Assembly: GCA_965371945.1 (NCBI GenBank)
Contig: CBDVAK010000044.1
Span: forward strand, 1 to 16,242
Length of the DNA: 16,242 bases
Source of the DNA: CBDVAK01 sp965371945
GTDB taxonomy: Bacteria; Pseudomonadota; Gammaproteobacteria; Competibacterales; JAHEDQ01
Direction: 5' to 3'
The notes under the pieces are model-generated. The model saw nothing but the letters and a program-made list of their open reading frames with translations. It had not been told where the DNA came from and made no database searches. Both the position numbers and the translations under genes were made by a program. Of this stretch, positions 7,000 to 14,524 are shown in pieces (position 1 is the stretch's first letter; each line of letters opens with the position of its first letter).

Positions 7000-7635
7000 A
7001 TGGAGCACCGCTTTCGGGCTGAGAGCCCAAGCCATGAAATGTGCCGGGGACCGTGTTTGGAGTTTTCCGAGTTTTTGGCGCTGGCCCGCGCCGATCTGCA
7101 GCGCGAGATCGGTCGAAGCAGCAATACGCTGATCTTCAAGCGTTTGTTGAGGCGAAAACCCACGTATTCCTATGTGTTCTGGATGCGGTTGACGCACTAT
7201 TTCAAGTTGCATCCTGTCTATCGTTTTACCCTCTACTTCCCGGCCGCCGCCATCCTCCGGCACAAGCGCTATAAGTATGGCATTTCGATCCCCCGCGATA
7301 CCCGGATCGGCCCCGGTCTGCGCATCCTCCACACCGGCGGTATCGTAGTGCAACGACGCACTGTGATAGGTCGCAATTGCTTGATTTCACAGGGAGTGAC
7401 ACTGGGTCAGATTTACCGGGGGGCACACGCCGGAGCGCCTGTCATCGGTGATGATGTATTTGTCGGGCCGGGTGCCAAGGTCATCGGCGGGGTGGTGGTC
7501 GGAAATAACGTTATGATCGGAGCCAATGCGGTTGTGACACGGGACGTACCGGACGATGCGGTGGTCGGTGGGGTACCGGCCCGTGTGATTTCCTACCGGG
7601 GGGCGAATGACTGTTTGCCACCATCGCCAGGTTGA
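7000..7635 (+). CDS. Serine O-acetyltransferase-like hexapeptide-repeat enzyme
   Basis: An acyl-CoA-dependent O-acetyltransferase of about 211 residues with a left-handed beta-helix. After a helical N-terminal part, the hexapeptide repeats run from about residue 95 to 200 (TRIGPGLRI, TVIGRNCLI, PVIGDDVFVGPGAKVIG, NNVMIGANAVVTRDVP, then the typical ending VVGGVPARVI). The His in ILHTGG and the His in YRGAHAG fit the catalytic and substrate histidines of CysE, though the Asp before the first histidine of CysE is Leu here. It could make O-acetylserine for cysteine synthesis or acetylate a sugar or other hydroxyl, and no cysteine-synthesis gene is nearby. The start is uncertain: ATG 7000 is reported. 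ATG 7039, behind a small hairpin (7016-7028), and TTG 6964 are alternatives. Confidence 0.9.
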   Translation: MEHRFRAESPSHEMCRGPCLEFSEFLALARADLQREIGRSSNTLIFKRLLRRKPTYSYVFWMRLTHYFKLHPVYRFTLYFPAAAILRHKRYKYGISIPRDTRIGPGLRILHTGGIVVQRRTVIGRNCLISQGVTLGQIYRGAHAGAPVIGDDVFVGPGAKVIGGVVVGNNVMIGANAVVTRDVPDDAVVGGVPARVISYRGANDCLPPSPG

Positions 7636-7695
7636 GAGGCTGCGCATGCCAGTCGAATTCGGATGCGGGGCAGGTTTACGCGGGGAGCAGGTGAA

Positions 7696-8010
7696 ATGGC
7701 TGAAAGACGGGTGATTCCGAACTCCAACACCAATCTGGTGGCGCTGCTTGACCGGCGTGGGGATCCCCAGCATGAGGCTTGGATCGCCATTCCCATCGTC
7801 GGCTGGGAGCTGGTGGAGAATGATGGTGTCACAGGAACCTACCCTGTGCTGATGGCGGGCTGGTCGCCGGGGATCGGAATGCTGCCGATCTACAATCGTG
7901 CTACCGGCGTGGTTTCGCTTTGTGAGCATGCCTGGCGCAGCCTGGAGGAATTCGAAGACGACATGAGCCGCTCGAACGCCTTCGAGCCGGTTCCCGAAGT
8001 CGCCCGGTAG
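7696..8010 (+). CDS. Hypothetical protein, 104 residues
   Basis: A soluble protein with no signal peptide or membrane segment and an acidic C-terminal third. The stretches AWIAIPIVGWELVENDG and TYPVLMAGWSPGIGMLPIYN suggest a small beta-rich fold, followed by a helix (WRSLEEFEDDM). I do not recognise the family. The ATG at 7696 has GGGGAG at 7682-7686 followed by an 8-nt spacer. An upstream ATG at 7663 is less likely because it would place that SD inside the coding region. The gene lies 60 bp after the acetyltransferase and may be in the same transcript. Its stop is directly followed, in the same frame, by the remnant of a molybdopterin oxidoreductase gene. Confidence 0.75.
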   Translation: MAERRVIPNSNTNLVALLDRRGDPQHEAWIAIPIVGWELVENDGVTGTYPVLMAGWSPGIGMLPIYNRATGVVSLCEHAWRSLEEFEDDMSRSNAFEPVPEVAR

Positions 8011-8286
8011 CCGGGTCAGGCACCTCGTGTTGGCGCGCTCTATGGTCCTGATCCACAGGAGATGGCTGACAGCGATCTGATCGTGATCTGGGGCTGCAAC
8101 GCCGCAGCGACCCAGGTACAGTCGTGACCCTGGCCCGCGAGGCGGCACGGCGCCGGAACGCGCCCCTGGTGGTGGTGGACCCGTATCGCACGGCTCTACG
8201 GTTCCACGCCGCGCGGCTTTATCCGTCTCGGCATCGGCATGTCACGCAGTCGCAACGGCGCGGTGCGGCATTTCACGATTGTGCCG
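8011..8286 (+). pseudogene. Remnant of a molybdopterin oxidoreductase gene
   Basis: Three pieces of a formate-dehydrogenase-like molybdopterin oxidoreductase can be read in order. In frame 1, 8011-8124 gives GALYGPDPQEMADSD then LIVIWGCNAAATQV. After a shift by one base, frame 3 from 8124 to about 8193 gives LAREAARRRN and APLVVVDPYRTA. Back in frame 1, 8194-8280 gives YGSTPRGFIRLGIGMSRSR and NGAVRH. In intact family members roughly 70-90 residues separate the second and third pieces, so an internal deletion is also present. There is no N-terminal iron-sulfur domain and no large C-terminal part. The gene cannot make a working enzyme. It fills the 346-bp space between the hypothetical gene and the flavin-reductase gene, where I see no other gene. 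Confidence 0.85.
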
Positions 8287-8356
8287 TGTGGGTGGCGCCT
8301 GTCTGAGTGCTCCTGCAGCCACCATTCCCGGGTCATCTGGAAATCAAAGGAAACTC

Positions 8357-8971
8357 ATGGATCTTGATCTCGACCGTCTGACACCCGCGCAGACGTACTC
8401 GGTACTGACCCAGACCCTGGTTCCGCGCCCGGTAGCGTGGGTGTTGTCGCTCAACGAGAATGGCAGTCACAATCTGGCGCCATTTTCTTACTTCAACGCG
8501 GTGTGTGCTGACCCGCCGTTGATCATGTTGTCGATCGGCATCAAGCCTGATGGCAGCGAGAAAGACACCCGGGTCAATATCCGCGAGCGCAGCCATTTCG
8601 TGGTTCACATCGCTTCCCGCCAGCAAGCACGCAGCGTCACCGAAAGCTCCGCAACGCTGCCCGCCGGGGAGTCAGAGCTCATCCGTCTCGGGCTTGCCGT
8701 CACCGAGTTCGATGGCGCTCCGCTACCGCGCCTGCTGGGGTGCCGGATCGCCTATGCCTGTCATTGCCATGAGTTTCGCGAGATCGGCAATACTCGCCAG
8801 GCGTTGATACTGGGCCGGGTCGATCGCATCCACATCGACGATTCCGTGTTGGGCGAGTCGCCTGCGGACCGATTGCGCGTGGATGCGGCCGGGATCGACC
8901 CCATCGGTCGATTGGGCGGCAGCCAGTACGTCACTTTTGGTGTTGTGCTCGATATCCCCAGACCACCCTGA
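8357..8971 (+). CDS. Flavin reductase domain protein (FMN-binding split barrel)
   Basis: A 204-residue protein of the DIM6/NTAB flavin-reductase family, which binds FMN and usually serves as NAD(P)H:flavin oxidoreductase or as the reductase component of a two-component system. Visible features are the N-terminal LVPRPVAWVLSL (residues 21-32), the flavin-contacting NLAPFSYFNAVCADPP (39-54) and the VNIRERSHFVVHI segment. It ends with a GIDPIGRLGGSQY stretch typical of the family. The ATG at 8357 is preceded by AAAGGA at 8346-8351. The gene follows the molybdopterin-oxidoreductase remnant by about 70 bp. Whether they once formed a unit is unknown. No oxygenase partner is present in the window. 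Confidence 0.93.
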   Translation: MDLDLDRLTPAQTYSVLTQTLVPRPVAWVLSLNENGSHNLAPFSYFNAVCADPPLIMLSIGIKPDGSEKDTRVNIRERSHFVVHIASRQQARSVTESSATLPAGESELIRLGLAVTEFDGAPLPRLLGCRIAYACHCHEFREIGNTRQALILGRVDRIHIDDSVLGESPADRLRVDAAGIDPIGRLGGSQYVTFGVVLDIPRPP

Positions 8972-9149
8972 GCGACAGCCAGGGCAGCATTGGTGCAATC
9001 TTGCAACTCATCGACTCGGAGTGCCGCCCAGGCTTGTATTCACGGCGTGTCCTGGAAGGCACTGCCCACACCCATCCAGGCTTTCGACAACTACCTGTTA
9101 CCGCGACCCATACTGTGGGGCAGCAATCACGATTGGAGGAGACACGGCG

Positions 9150-9956
9150 ATGAGTACACCGGATGAGTCCAGCGCTACGCCTGATGCGGAAACAGAACCG
9201 CTGCCATTCGTTGCGCCTTGTCGGATACTGGATAACCGCGCTCCCTTGCGCTGGCTTGCGCTGGGGTTCCGGGATTTGCGGCGGGCACCCGGACCGAGCC
9301 TGACCTACGGATTTCTGCTACTGACGGTCAGCTATATGATCGTTCTGCTGACCTGGCAGTTCGCCAACCTGGGCCTGTTACTGGGTCTGCTCACGGGCTT
9401 CGTATTTCTGGGGCCATTGCTGGCCGTTGGTCTGTATGTCATCAGTATGGGACTGGAACTCGGGTTCGCGCCCGAGGTCAGGCGCTGTGCACGGCAAACC
9501 TTCAGGCACCTGGGGAATCTGCTGATATTCGCGGTCGTACTAACGCTGGTGTTGCTGGTGTGGGCCCGCGCGGCTTCGATGATCCATGTGTTTTTCCCCA
9601 TGACGGCGAACCCGCCGATACAGGACATGCTGTTGTTCCTGTCGGTGGGCAGCGCGGTGGGCTGTTTGTTTGCCGCCGTGGTCTTTTGCGGCAGTGCGTT
9701 TTCGTTGCCGATGCTGGTGGATCGCAAGGTGGACACCATCACGGCGGTGGTCACGAGTGTCAACGCTGTATTACGCAACAAGCGCGTAATGGTGATCTGG
9801 GCCGCGTTGATCGTCGCCGCCGTGCTGGTGTCGTTTGCAACCGCGATGCTGGGCCTGGTCATCGCATTGCCGGTGATCGGCCATGGCACCTGGCACGCCT
9901 ACCGGGAGACGATAGATGCCTCGAGATGGCCGCCTGTCCGTGAACACGAGGGATGA
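9150..9956 (+). CDS. DUF2189 integral membrane protein
   Basis: A 268-residue inner-membrane protein with about six hydrophobic segments. The soluble N-terminus is acidic and proline-rich (about 35 residues). Next comes the conserved stretch ILDNRAPLRWLALGFRDLRRAP, then pairs of membrane helices. The spacing and the ending VIALPVIGHGTWHAYRETI match the DUF2189 family, whose function is unknown. The ATG at 9150 follows a clear GGAGGA at 9135-9140 with a 9-nt spacer. The 178 bp between the flavin-reductase stop and this start contain no recognised promoter. The gene converges on the PA14 gene with 10 bp between the stops. Confidence 0.93.
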   Translation: MSTPDESSATPDAETEPLPFVAPCRILDNRAPLRWLALGFRDLRRAPGPSLTYGFLLLTVSYMIVLLTWQFANLGLLLGLLTGFVFLGPLLAVGLYVISMGLELGFAPEVRRCARQTFRHLGNLLIFAVVLTLVLLVWARAASMIHVFFPMTANPPIQDMLLFLSVGSAVGCLFAAVVFCGSAFSLPMLVDRKVDTITAVVTSVNAVLRNKRVMVIWAALIVAAVLVSFATAMLGLVIALPVIGHGTWHAYRETIDASRWPPVREHEG

Positions 9957-9966
9957 AACATCGCAA

Positions 9967-10644
9967 CTACTTGCGGTGCGCGAATGCTTGTGCGGGCACC
10001 ACGGACTCGCTGTCTCCCGGAGGCGTCCACAATACCTGCAACGCGGAGCCGCCTTTCTTCTGGAAATAGTCGACCGAAAAATCGTACCAGCCGGGTTGAT
10101 CGACCACCAACTGCAGCGGTGGTGACATGCGGTGGTAGTGGACTTCCGGGTCAAGCCACAGCAATTCGCCGCCTACCGTGACGCTGACCCCGTCGTTTGA
10201 GTTGACCCGGAACCCGTAGGTTCCTGCTGCCGGAAAATTAATCATGCCGCGGATCAACGCGCCCACCATGATACGTTGATCGGCACTCAGTACCTTGCCG
10301 TCCTCGGTGACGTGATCGAGTACCGCCAGCGGTTCTCCGACCACTGGGGGAATGTCGTCCTCGTTCTCGGCAACCTCGCTCAAGGTATAGAACTTGTCGA
10401 AGAAATAGGTGACCGCCAGGCCCGAGCTGAGTTCGGCCGCCGCGGGCTGGGGTGACAGTGGTGTGGCGCCAGTCACCGGTTCTGGCGGCGTATCTGTTTC
10501 CGGTGCGCTGTCGGCTGCTGAATCGGTCGCAGTCGCGGGGGGCTGGGCCGCCATCCCCGAGGTGGCCACCAGCAGACTTGCAAGCAGTATTGACAGCAGC
10601 GGTACAATCCGGATCGATTGTCTGGAACCTGCTTGTTCGCACAT
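9967..10644 (-). CDS. Exported PA14-domain protein
   Basis: A 225-residue secreted or periplasmic protein. A signal peptide covers about residues 1-33 (LLSILLASLLVATSGMAA, then cleavage). A low-complexity linker rich in Ala, Pro, Thr and Asp reaches to about 70. A PA14 beta-sandwich domain extends from about 73 to 215 (GLAVTYFFDKFYTL, INFPAAGTYGFRVNSNDGVS, then GWYDFSVDYFQKKGGSALQV and LWTPPG). PA14 domains often bind carbohydrate, which would suit a cell-surface role, but no catalytic domain is attached. The ATG at 10644 has GGAG with a 9-nt spacer. A longer open frame to 10842 overlaps the divergent methyltransferase start and would bury the signal peptide. A TACAAT at 10710-10705 is a possible -10 without a matching -35. 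Confidence 0.9.
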   Translation of the reverse strand: MCEQAGSRQSIRIVPLLSILLASLLVATSGMAAQPPATATDSAADSAPETDTPPEPVTGATPLSPQPAAAELSSGLAVTYFFDKFYTLSEVAENEDDIPPVVGEPLAVLDHVTEDGKVLSADQRIMVGALIRGMINFPAAGTYGFRVNSNDGVSVTVGGELLWLDPEVHYHRMSPPLQLVVDQPGWYDFSVDYFQKKGGSALQVLWTPPGDSESVVPAQAFAHRK

Positions 10645-10816
10645 ACGTATTGTCTCCAGCAGTGGGCGATCGTCACAACGGCAATCGCTTGGGGTCGGGG
10701 CAGTATTGTACCCTTCGTCCTGATCATTCGGGTATAGTCGCCTCGCGCCCACACTGCCCCGGCTTATTGAGCACTTACGGGAACGGGACTCCATTCCGGC
10801 GCTGCGGAAGAATGGG

Positions 10817-11506
10817 ATGAACAACGCACAGTTTTTCGACAAGGCGTTTGCGGACGGACCAAAGCTGGTCAGCGGATTCTCCCGCCCGCTCTATCACAAT
10901 GTGGCAGGTGTTCTTTACGGCCACAAATTCGACAAGAAGCTCTATGGCGGCATGCTGCGGCACACCGAGGCAGGTATGTTGTATCGGTGGGCGCGGTCGC
11001 TGCCGGGCGCCGCGACCATCGTAGAGATCGGTTGCTATGGTGGTCTGTCCACCAGCTATCTTGCCGCGGCGGTCAATGACCGGAGCGGTTCCATGGTGTA
11101 TGCAATCGATCCGTTCGGGTCGGATCTCGATACCCAGGCGGAGTTGACCGACCAGCGTGTGTCCTTGCATGGCAAACCAACACTGGCGCTGGTGAAAGAG
11201 CGCATGCGGGCCAACGGGTTCGCGCACTGCGTGGAGCTTATCGAAGGTTATTCTCAGCAGGTTGCGGCCGCCTGGCAGCGGCCCATCGATTTTCTGTGGA
11301 TCGACGGCAATCACGAGCAGGCCTACCAGGATTATCTGGATTTCAAACCTTTTCTGAGCGCCGGTTCCCGGGTCGGCGTTCACGACGCGCATCCGCGCTA
11401 CGGTTACGAATCGGTGGTCCGTGATGTGCGCAGGATCTTTGCGGATGATACCGAGTGGCGTGATCTGGAGCACGTCAAGAGTATCATTTGCGGAGTACGG
11501 AGTTGA
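10817..11506 (+). CDS. Class I SAM-dependent methyltransferase (Methyltransf_24 type)
   Basis: A 229-residue soluble methyltransferase. The AdoMet-binding loop is VEIGCYGGLSTSYLA (from residue 69), followed by the acidic strand YAIDPF at 95-100. The segment DFLWIDGNHEQAY (158-170) and the strand SRVGVHD (184-190) are typical of the Methyltransf_24 family, whose members often act on small molecules or sugars in natural-product or surface-glycan pathways. The substrate is unknown. The ATG at 10817 follows GGAAG at 10806-10810. It starts a run of four genes on this strand, and the next one begins 58 bp after its stop. Confidence 0.92.
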   Translation: MNNAQFFDKAFADGPKLVSGFSRPLYHNVAGVLYGHKFDKKLYGGMLRHTEAGMLYRWARSLPGAATIVEIGCYGGLSTSYLAAAVNDRSGSMVYAIDPFGSDLDTQAELTDQRVSLHGKPTLALVKERMRANGFAHCVELIEGYSQQVAAAWQRPIDFLWIDGNHEQAYQDYLDFKPFLSAGSRVGVHDAHPRYGYESVVRDVRRIFADDTEWRDLEHVKSIICGVRS

Positions 11507-11564
11507 TCGCGTCGGGTGTGTGGCTGCGGCGCGAGCGTGTGGCTACAACCACGTTGGAGTGCCC

Positions 11565-12236
11565 GTGAAGCTGGAATTGATCAGTTCCCGTCGTTGTCCA
11601 TTCGTGCAACGGTCCATCATTCTGCTCGCCCACAAGGGTGTCGGGCACCGGGTTTCATGGGTAGATCCCTACCGGCCCCCGGTTTGGTTTTCACGCCTGT
11701 CGCCGCTCGGCAAAGTGCCGGTGCTGAGGATTGATGACCGTATCGCGCTGTTCGAGTCCGCGGTGATCAACGAATTCATCGATGAAGTGACGCCCGGGCG
11801 CCTGCACCCCTCCGACCCGCTGTTGAAGGCACAAAATCGTAGCTGGATACAGTTCGGCAATGGCTGTCTCAGCGACACCTACGCATTGCTCACGGTCGGT
11901 TCCGCACGGCAGTTCGAGGCGGTGGTCCTGCGTCTGCGGGTAAGTCTTGAGCGGTTGGATGCGGCGTTTGGAAAGGGGCCTTTCTTCAACGGGTCGGAAT
12001 TCGCGCTGATCGATGCGGCCTGGGCACCGTTGTTTATTCGGCTAAGATTGCTGGGTATCCTGATCGGGCTGCGGCTGCTCGATGAGTGCGGTCGGCTGGC
12101 AATGTGGTCGCGGACCTTGCTGGCGTTGCCGGCGGTGCAGCAGGCCGACCGCCCGGAGTTGCCGGCATTGCTGGAGGCATTGGCCCGCTCCGCCGACGGT
12201 CACGCCGCGCGTTTGCTCGACGCGGGATCCGCGTGA
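11565..12236 (+). CDS. Glutathione S-transferase family / SspA-like protein
   Basis: A 223-residue protein with the two-domain GST fold. The N-terminal thioredoxin-like domain holds CPFVQR (residues 11-16), the cis-proline motif GKVPVL (49-54) and the glutathione gamma-Glu contact ESAVINEF (64-71). The helical C-terminal domain follows from about residue 85. The CPxxQR motif is shared by stringent starvation protein A and by omega/tau/lambda-type GSTs, so either a regulatory SspA-like role or a glutathione-dependent transferase or reductase role is possible. The GTG at 11565 is chosen because GGAG at 11556-11559 sits 5 nt upstream and the fold begins immediately. It lies between the methyltransferase and the cyclopropane synthase genes on the same strand. 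Confidence 0.9.
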   Translation: MKLELISSRRCPFVQRSIILLAHKGVGHRVSWVDPYRPPVWFSRLSPLGKVPVLRIDDRIALFESAVINEFIDEVTPGRLHPSDPLLKAQNRSWIQFGNGCLSDTYALLTVGSARQFEAVVLRLRVSLERLDAAFGKGPFFNGSEFALIDAAWAPLFIRLRLLGILIGLRLLDECGRLAMWSRTLLALPAVQQADRPELPALLEALARSADGHAARLLDAGSA

Positions 12237-12362
12237 ACAGGGCGAGGGCAGGTCGTCCGGTCGGGCATTGCCGGATTTGCCGGTGGCACCACGGGTGTCT
12301 TCAACTGGTGACTTTCTTGACAGAAATCGCCTGAGTCGACCACTGACAAACAAAAAAGGGGG

Positions 12363-13712
12363 ATGGAAGTGAAAGCTGCCATGAATCCATCATCTACCAC
12401 CGAGGAGACCACGGGCACGGGCGACAAGCGTATGGTGGCATCCCGGGTGGTGCCTGTTGCCAGGTGGACTCTGCCCTGGAGCACTACTGCATCGGTTTCC
12501 GCGAGTCGCCGGGTGACCGCTGCCGACATGCGATTGCTACGGGGCGTTCTTTCCGCTGTCGGTAATCCGCCCATCAAAGTAGTGTTGTGGGACGGGGTCA
12601 GCTGCGTGAACCCCACCCAGGCGCCGATCGCCACGGTGAAATTCCATGATCGCACCGGTTTATTCTGGTTGTTGGCAGATGCCGAGGCTCATTTTGGTGA
12701 TCTGTATGCCGCTGGGCGGGTCGAGGTGGAAGGCGATTTTGTCGGTTTTCTGGAGGCGGTGTATCGCGGGGTTCGTAGAGTCCACCAGAGCAAAGTGTTG
12801 CGGCGTCTGCTTTCGACCCCGGCGCGGGTTCGTCAGGCCAGCACCGTGTCCGCAGCCCAGGAAAACATCTTTCATCACTACGACATCGGCAACGATTTCT
12901 ATCGTCTGTGGCTGGATCGCGAGGAGATGCAATACACTTGTGCCTACTATCCGGATCCTGACTTCAGTCTGGAGCGGGCGCAGGTTGCCAAGCTGCATCA
13001 TGTCTGTCGCAAGCTGCAGTTACGACCTGGCATGAGCGTAGTGGAAGCCGGCTGCGGCTGGGGTGGCTTGGCACGTTTCATGGTGCGGCACTACGGAGTT
13101 CGGGTCATGGCCTATAACATCTCCCGCGAGCAGCTTGCGTTCGCGCGCGAGGAGGCGGCCAGAACGGGTCTGGAGAACCAGGTCGAATACGTCGAGGACG
13201 ATTACCGCAATATCGATGGCGAGTACGACGCATTTGTGTCGGTAGGGATGCTCGAGCATGTCGGCAAGTCGCAGTACCGCGACCTGGGCGAAGTGATCGA
13301 ACGCTGTCTGAGTCCCGTGGGCAGAGGGCTGATACACAGTATCGGCCGGATTCAGCCCGGACCCATGAACAGCTGGATCGAGCGGCGCATCTTTCCCGGA
13401 GCTTACCCGCCGTCACTCGGGGAAATGATGGAAATTTTCGAGCCCAGCCGGCTTGCGATCTCCGATGTCGAGAACCTGCGCCTGCACTACGCGAAAACAC
13501 TGTCGGACTGGCTGGAGCGCTACGAGGCACATGTCGAGGAGGTCGAGGCCCTTTATGGAGATGCTTTCGTCCGCGCCTGGCGGTTGTATCTGGTGGGTTC
13601 CATAGCGGCCTTCAACACCGGTCAGTTGCAGCTCTACCAAGTGGTTTTCACTCACATGGGCAACAATCAACTGCCCTGGTCGCGTGCTTATCAGTACGCA
13701 CAATCGGCATAG
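12363..13712 (+). CDS. Cyclopropane-fatty-acyl-phospholipid synthase family protein
   Basis: A 449-residue AdoMet-dependent enzyme that transfers a methylene (or methyl) group to double bonds of phospholipid acyl chains at the membrane. The N-terminal lipid-binding domain extends to about 150, and the methyltransferase domain begins with the FHHYDIGNDFYRLWLD segment. The AdoMet loop is EAGCGWGGLARF (228-239). Residues matching the E. coli active site are all present: Cys193 (MQYTCAYY), Glu298 (SVGMLEHVG), His325 (LIHSIG) and Tyr376 (HYAKTL). An extra Ser/Thr-rich N-terminus of about 45 residues has no clear role. ATG 12381 is an equally possible start, because the ATG at 12363 directly abuts its G-tract. 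The 126 bp upstream hold a TTGACA (12317-12322) with no acceptable -10. Confidence 0.94.
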   Translation: MEVKAAMNPSSTTEETTGTGDKRMVASRVVPVARWTLPWSTTASVSASRRVTAADMRLLRGVLSAVGNPPIKVVLWDGVSCVNPTQAPIATVKFHDRTGLFWLLADAEAHFGDLYAAGRVEVEGDFVGFLEAVYRGVRRVHQSKVLRRLLSTPARVRQASTVSAAQENIFHHYDIGNDFYRLWLDREEMQYTCAYYPDPDFSLERAQVAKLHHVCRKLQLRPGMSVVEAGCGWGGLARFMVRHYGVRVMAYNISREQLAFAREEAARTGLENQVEYVEDDYRNIDGEYDAFVSVGMLEHVGKSQYRDLGEVIERCLSPVGRGLIHSIGRIQPGPMNSWIERRIFPGAYPPSLGEMMEIFEPSRLAISDVENLRLHYAKTLSDWLERYEAHVEEVEALYGDAFVRAWRLYLVGSIAAFNTGQLQLYQVVFTHMGNNQLPWSRAYQYAQSA

Positions 13713-13766
13713 CCGGCAGCTATCGGGTTCACGACGCGCGGGCTGCTTTCAACGGAGATACTGGGC

Positions 13767-14288
13767 ATGATCAGAACGATAGTGGTGCCAACTGACGGTT
13801 CTGCGAACTCTGACCGGGCGATACAGCTGGCCGCGGATATCGGCAGCTGTTACCAGGCCCGAATCGTGCTGTTGCATGTGCTGCTGCGGGGGCAGATGCC
13901 TGAGGGCCTGTTGCGGGCCGCACGCATCGAGCATCTGGGCCCGGCGGGCGAGTCGGCTGACAATCTGGTCAACCTCCCGCAGGAAATCATGGCCAGGGTA
14001 CAGGGCCCCAACAAGACCCAGACGCCTCTGGAAGTGCTTGAGTTCATCGGCGCCGGATTGTTGTCCGGTGCCGAGCGGATTTGTCGTGACAAAGGGATCA
14101 AACAGGTGGAGCGACACGTGGAGGAGGGCAATACGGCGGAGATCATTATCGATACGAGCAAGCGTGTCGGGGCCGACCTGATCGTCATGGGCACCCGAGG
14201 TCTTGGCAATCTCAGTGGCCTGCTGATGGGCAGTGTGTCGCAAAAAGTCAGCCAGCTTTCAGATTGTAACTGCCTGTTGGTCAAGTAG
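13767..14288 (+). CDS. Universal stress protein (UspA family)
   Basis: A single-domain universal stress protein of 173 residues in the cytoplasm. It opens with the usual IVVPTDGSANSDRA strand and loop and carries the complete ATP-binding signature G-2X-G-9X-G-S (Gly142, Gly145, Gly155, Ser156) in MGTRGLGNLSGLLMGS. It is therefore of the nucleotide-binding type. It is about 25-30 residues longer than the common form, owing to an insertion around residues 45-95 (including PEGLLRAARIEHLGPAGESA). The ATG at 13767 is preceded by GGAGA with an 8-nt spacer. It comes 54 bp after the cyclopropane synthase stop, which suggests joint expression under stress, though no promoter was identified. Confidence 0.95.
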   Translation: MIRTIVVPTDGSANSDRAIQLAADIGSCYQARIVLLHVLLRGQMPEGLLRAARIEHLGPAGESADNLVNLPQEIMARVQGPNKTQTPLEVLEFIGAGLLSGAERICRDKGIKQVERHVEEGNTAEIIIDTSKRVGADLIVMGTRGLGNLSGLLMGSVSQKVSQLSDCNCLLVK

Positions 14289-14368
14289 CGCGTCATACTG
14301 TCTTCAGGCTCAAATCGCGTTGGATCCGCATTCCCGGTTCAGGCGCTCTCGTTGTCGGGAAAGGCTAT

Positions 14369-14396
14369 TTCAAATCGAGCAAGGATGTGCTATCGT
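14369..14396 (+). promoter_or_regulatory. Putative promoter of the riboswitch transcript
   Basis: TTCAAA (14369-14374, 4/6) and TATCGT (14391-14396, 4/6) are 16 nt apart, and TG-C directly before the second box makes it an extended -10. A start near 14403 would place the short hairpin 14406-14428 and then the aptamer at the beginning of the RNA. The 80 bp between the USP stop and this point show no other feature. Confidence 0.35.
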
Positions 14397-14405
14397 GCGG
14401 CGCAT

Positions 14406-14428
14406 GGGTAGGAGCCTGTGCTCCGCCC
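14406..14428 (+). other. Hairpin at the 5' end of the leader RNA
   Basis: GGAGC (14411-14415) pairs with GCTCC (14420-14424) around a CTGT loop, and the flanking GGG and CCC can extend the stem. It ends 4 nt before the aptamer's P1 stem. There is no T tract, so it is not an intrinsic terminator of the universal stress protein gene. It could stabilise the 5' end of the riboswitch RNA. Confidence 0.4.
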
Positions 14429-14432
14429 GGAA

Positions 14433-14524
14433 GTTTCGACAAGGGCAAAGCCACCGAAAGGTGGCGGCGCAAAGTCACCGGTCTACGGGGTCGACGGACT
14501 CTATGATAGCGGGATCGCCGAAAC
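14433..14524 (+). ncRNA. Cyclic di-GMP-I riboswitch aptamer (GEMM-I)
   Basis: The 92 nt match the class-I c-di-GMP aptamer in conserved bases and in structure. P1 is GTTTCG (14433-14438) with CGAAAC (14519-14524). P2 is GCCACC-GAAA-GGTGGC (14450-14465) with its GNRA tetraloop. Conserved strings are AAGGGCAAAG (14441-14450), GCGCAAAG (14467-14474), CCGGTCTA (14478-14485) and ATAGCGGG (14506-14513). By alignment with the Vibrio Vc2 RNA recalled from memory, the ligand contacts G20, A47 and C92 fall at G14445, A14472 and C14518. G at the first argues for c-di-GMP rather than cyclic GMP-AMP. P1 ends exactly 7 nt before the G20 equivalent, as in Vc2. It lies in the leader of the DUF4124 gene at 14603. 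Confidence 0.93.

Noticed and set aside
7387..8148. A 253-codon minus-strand open frame
   Set aside because: It lies across the acetyltransferase, the hypothetical gene and the molybdopterin remnant, has a shadow-like composition and no family resemblance.
8998..9170. A short plus-strand frame between the flavin reductase and DUF2189 genes
   Set aside because: It overlaps the DUF2189 start, has no SD and resembles no protein I know. It is more likely a chance open frame in the intergenic region.
10705..10738. TACAAT (minus) and TATAGT (plus) as paired divergent promoters between the PA14 and methyltransferase genes
   Set aside because: Neither has a -35 box at proper spacing (the best plus-strand one, TTGTAC at 10707, is 20 nt away), so only the minus-strand box is mentioned with the PA14 gene.
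12317..12322. Perfect TTGACA upstream of the cyclopropane synthase gene
   Set aside because: No -10 of even moderate quality occurs at 15-19 nt spacing, so it was not listed as a promoter.
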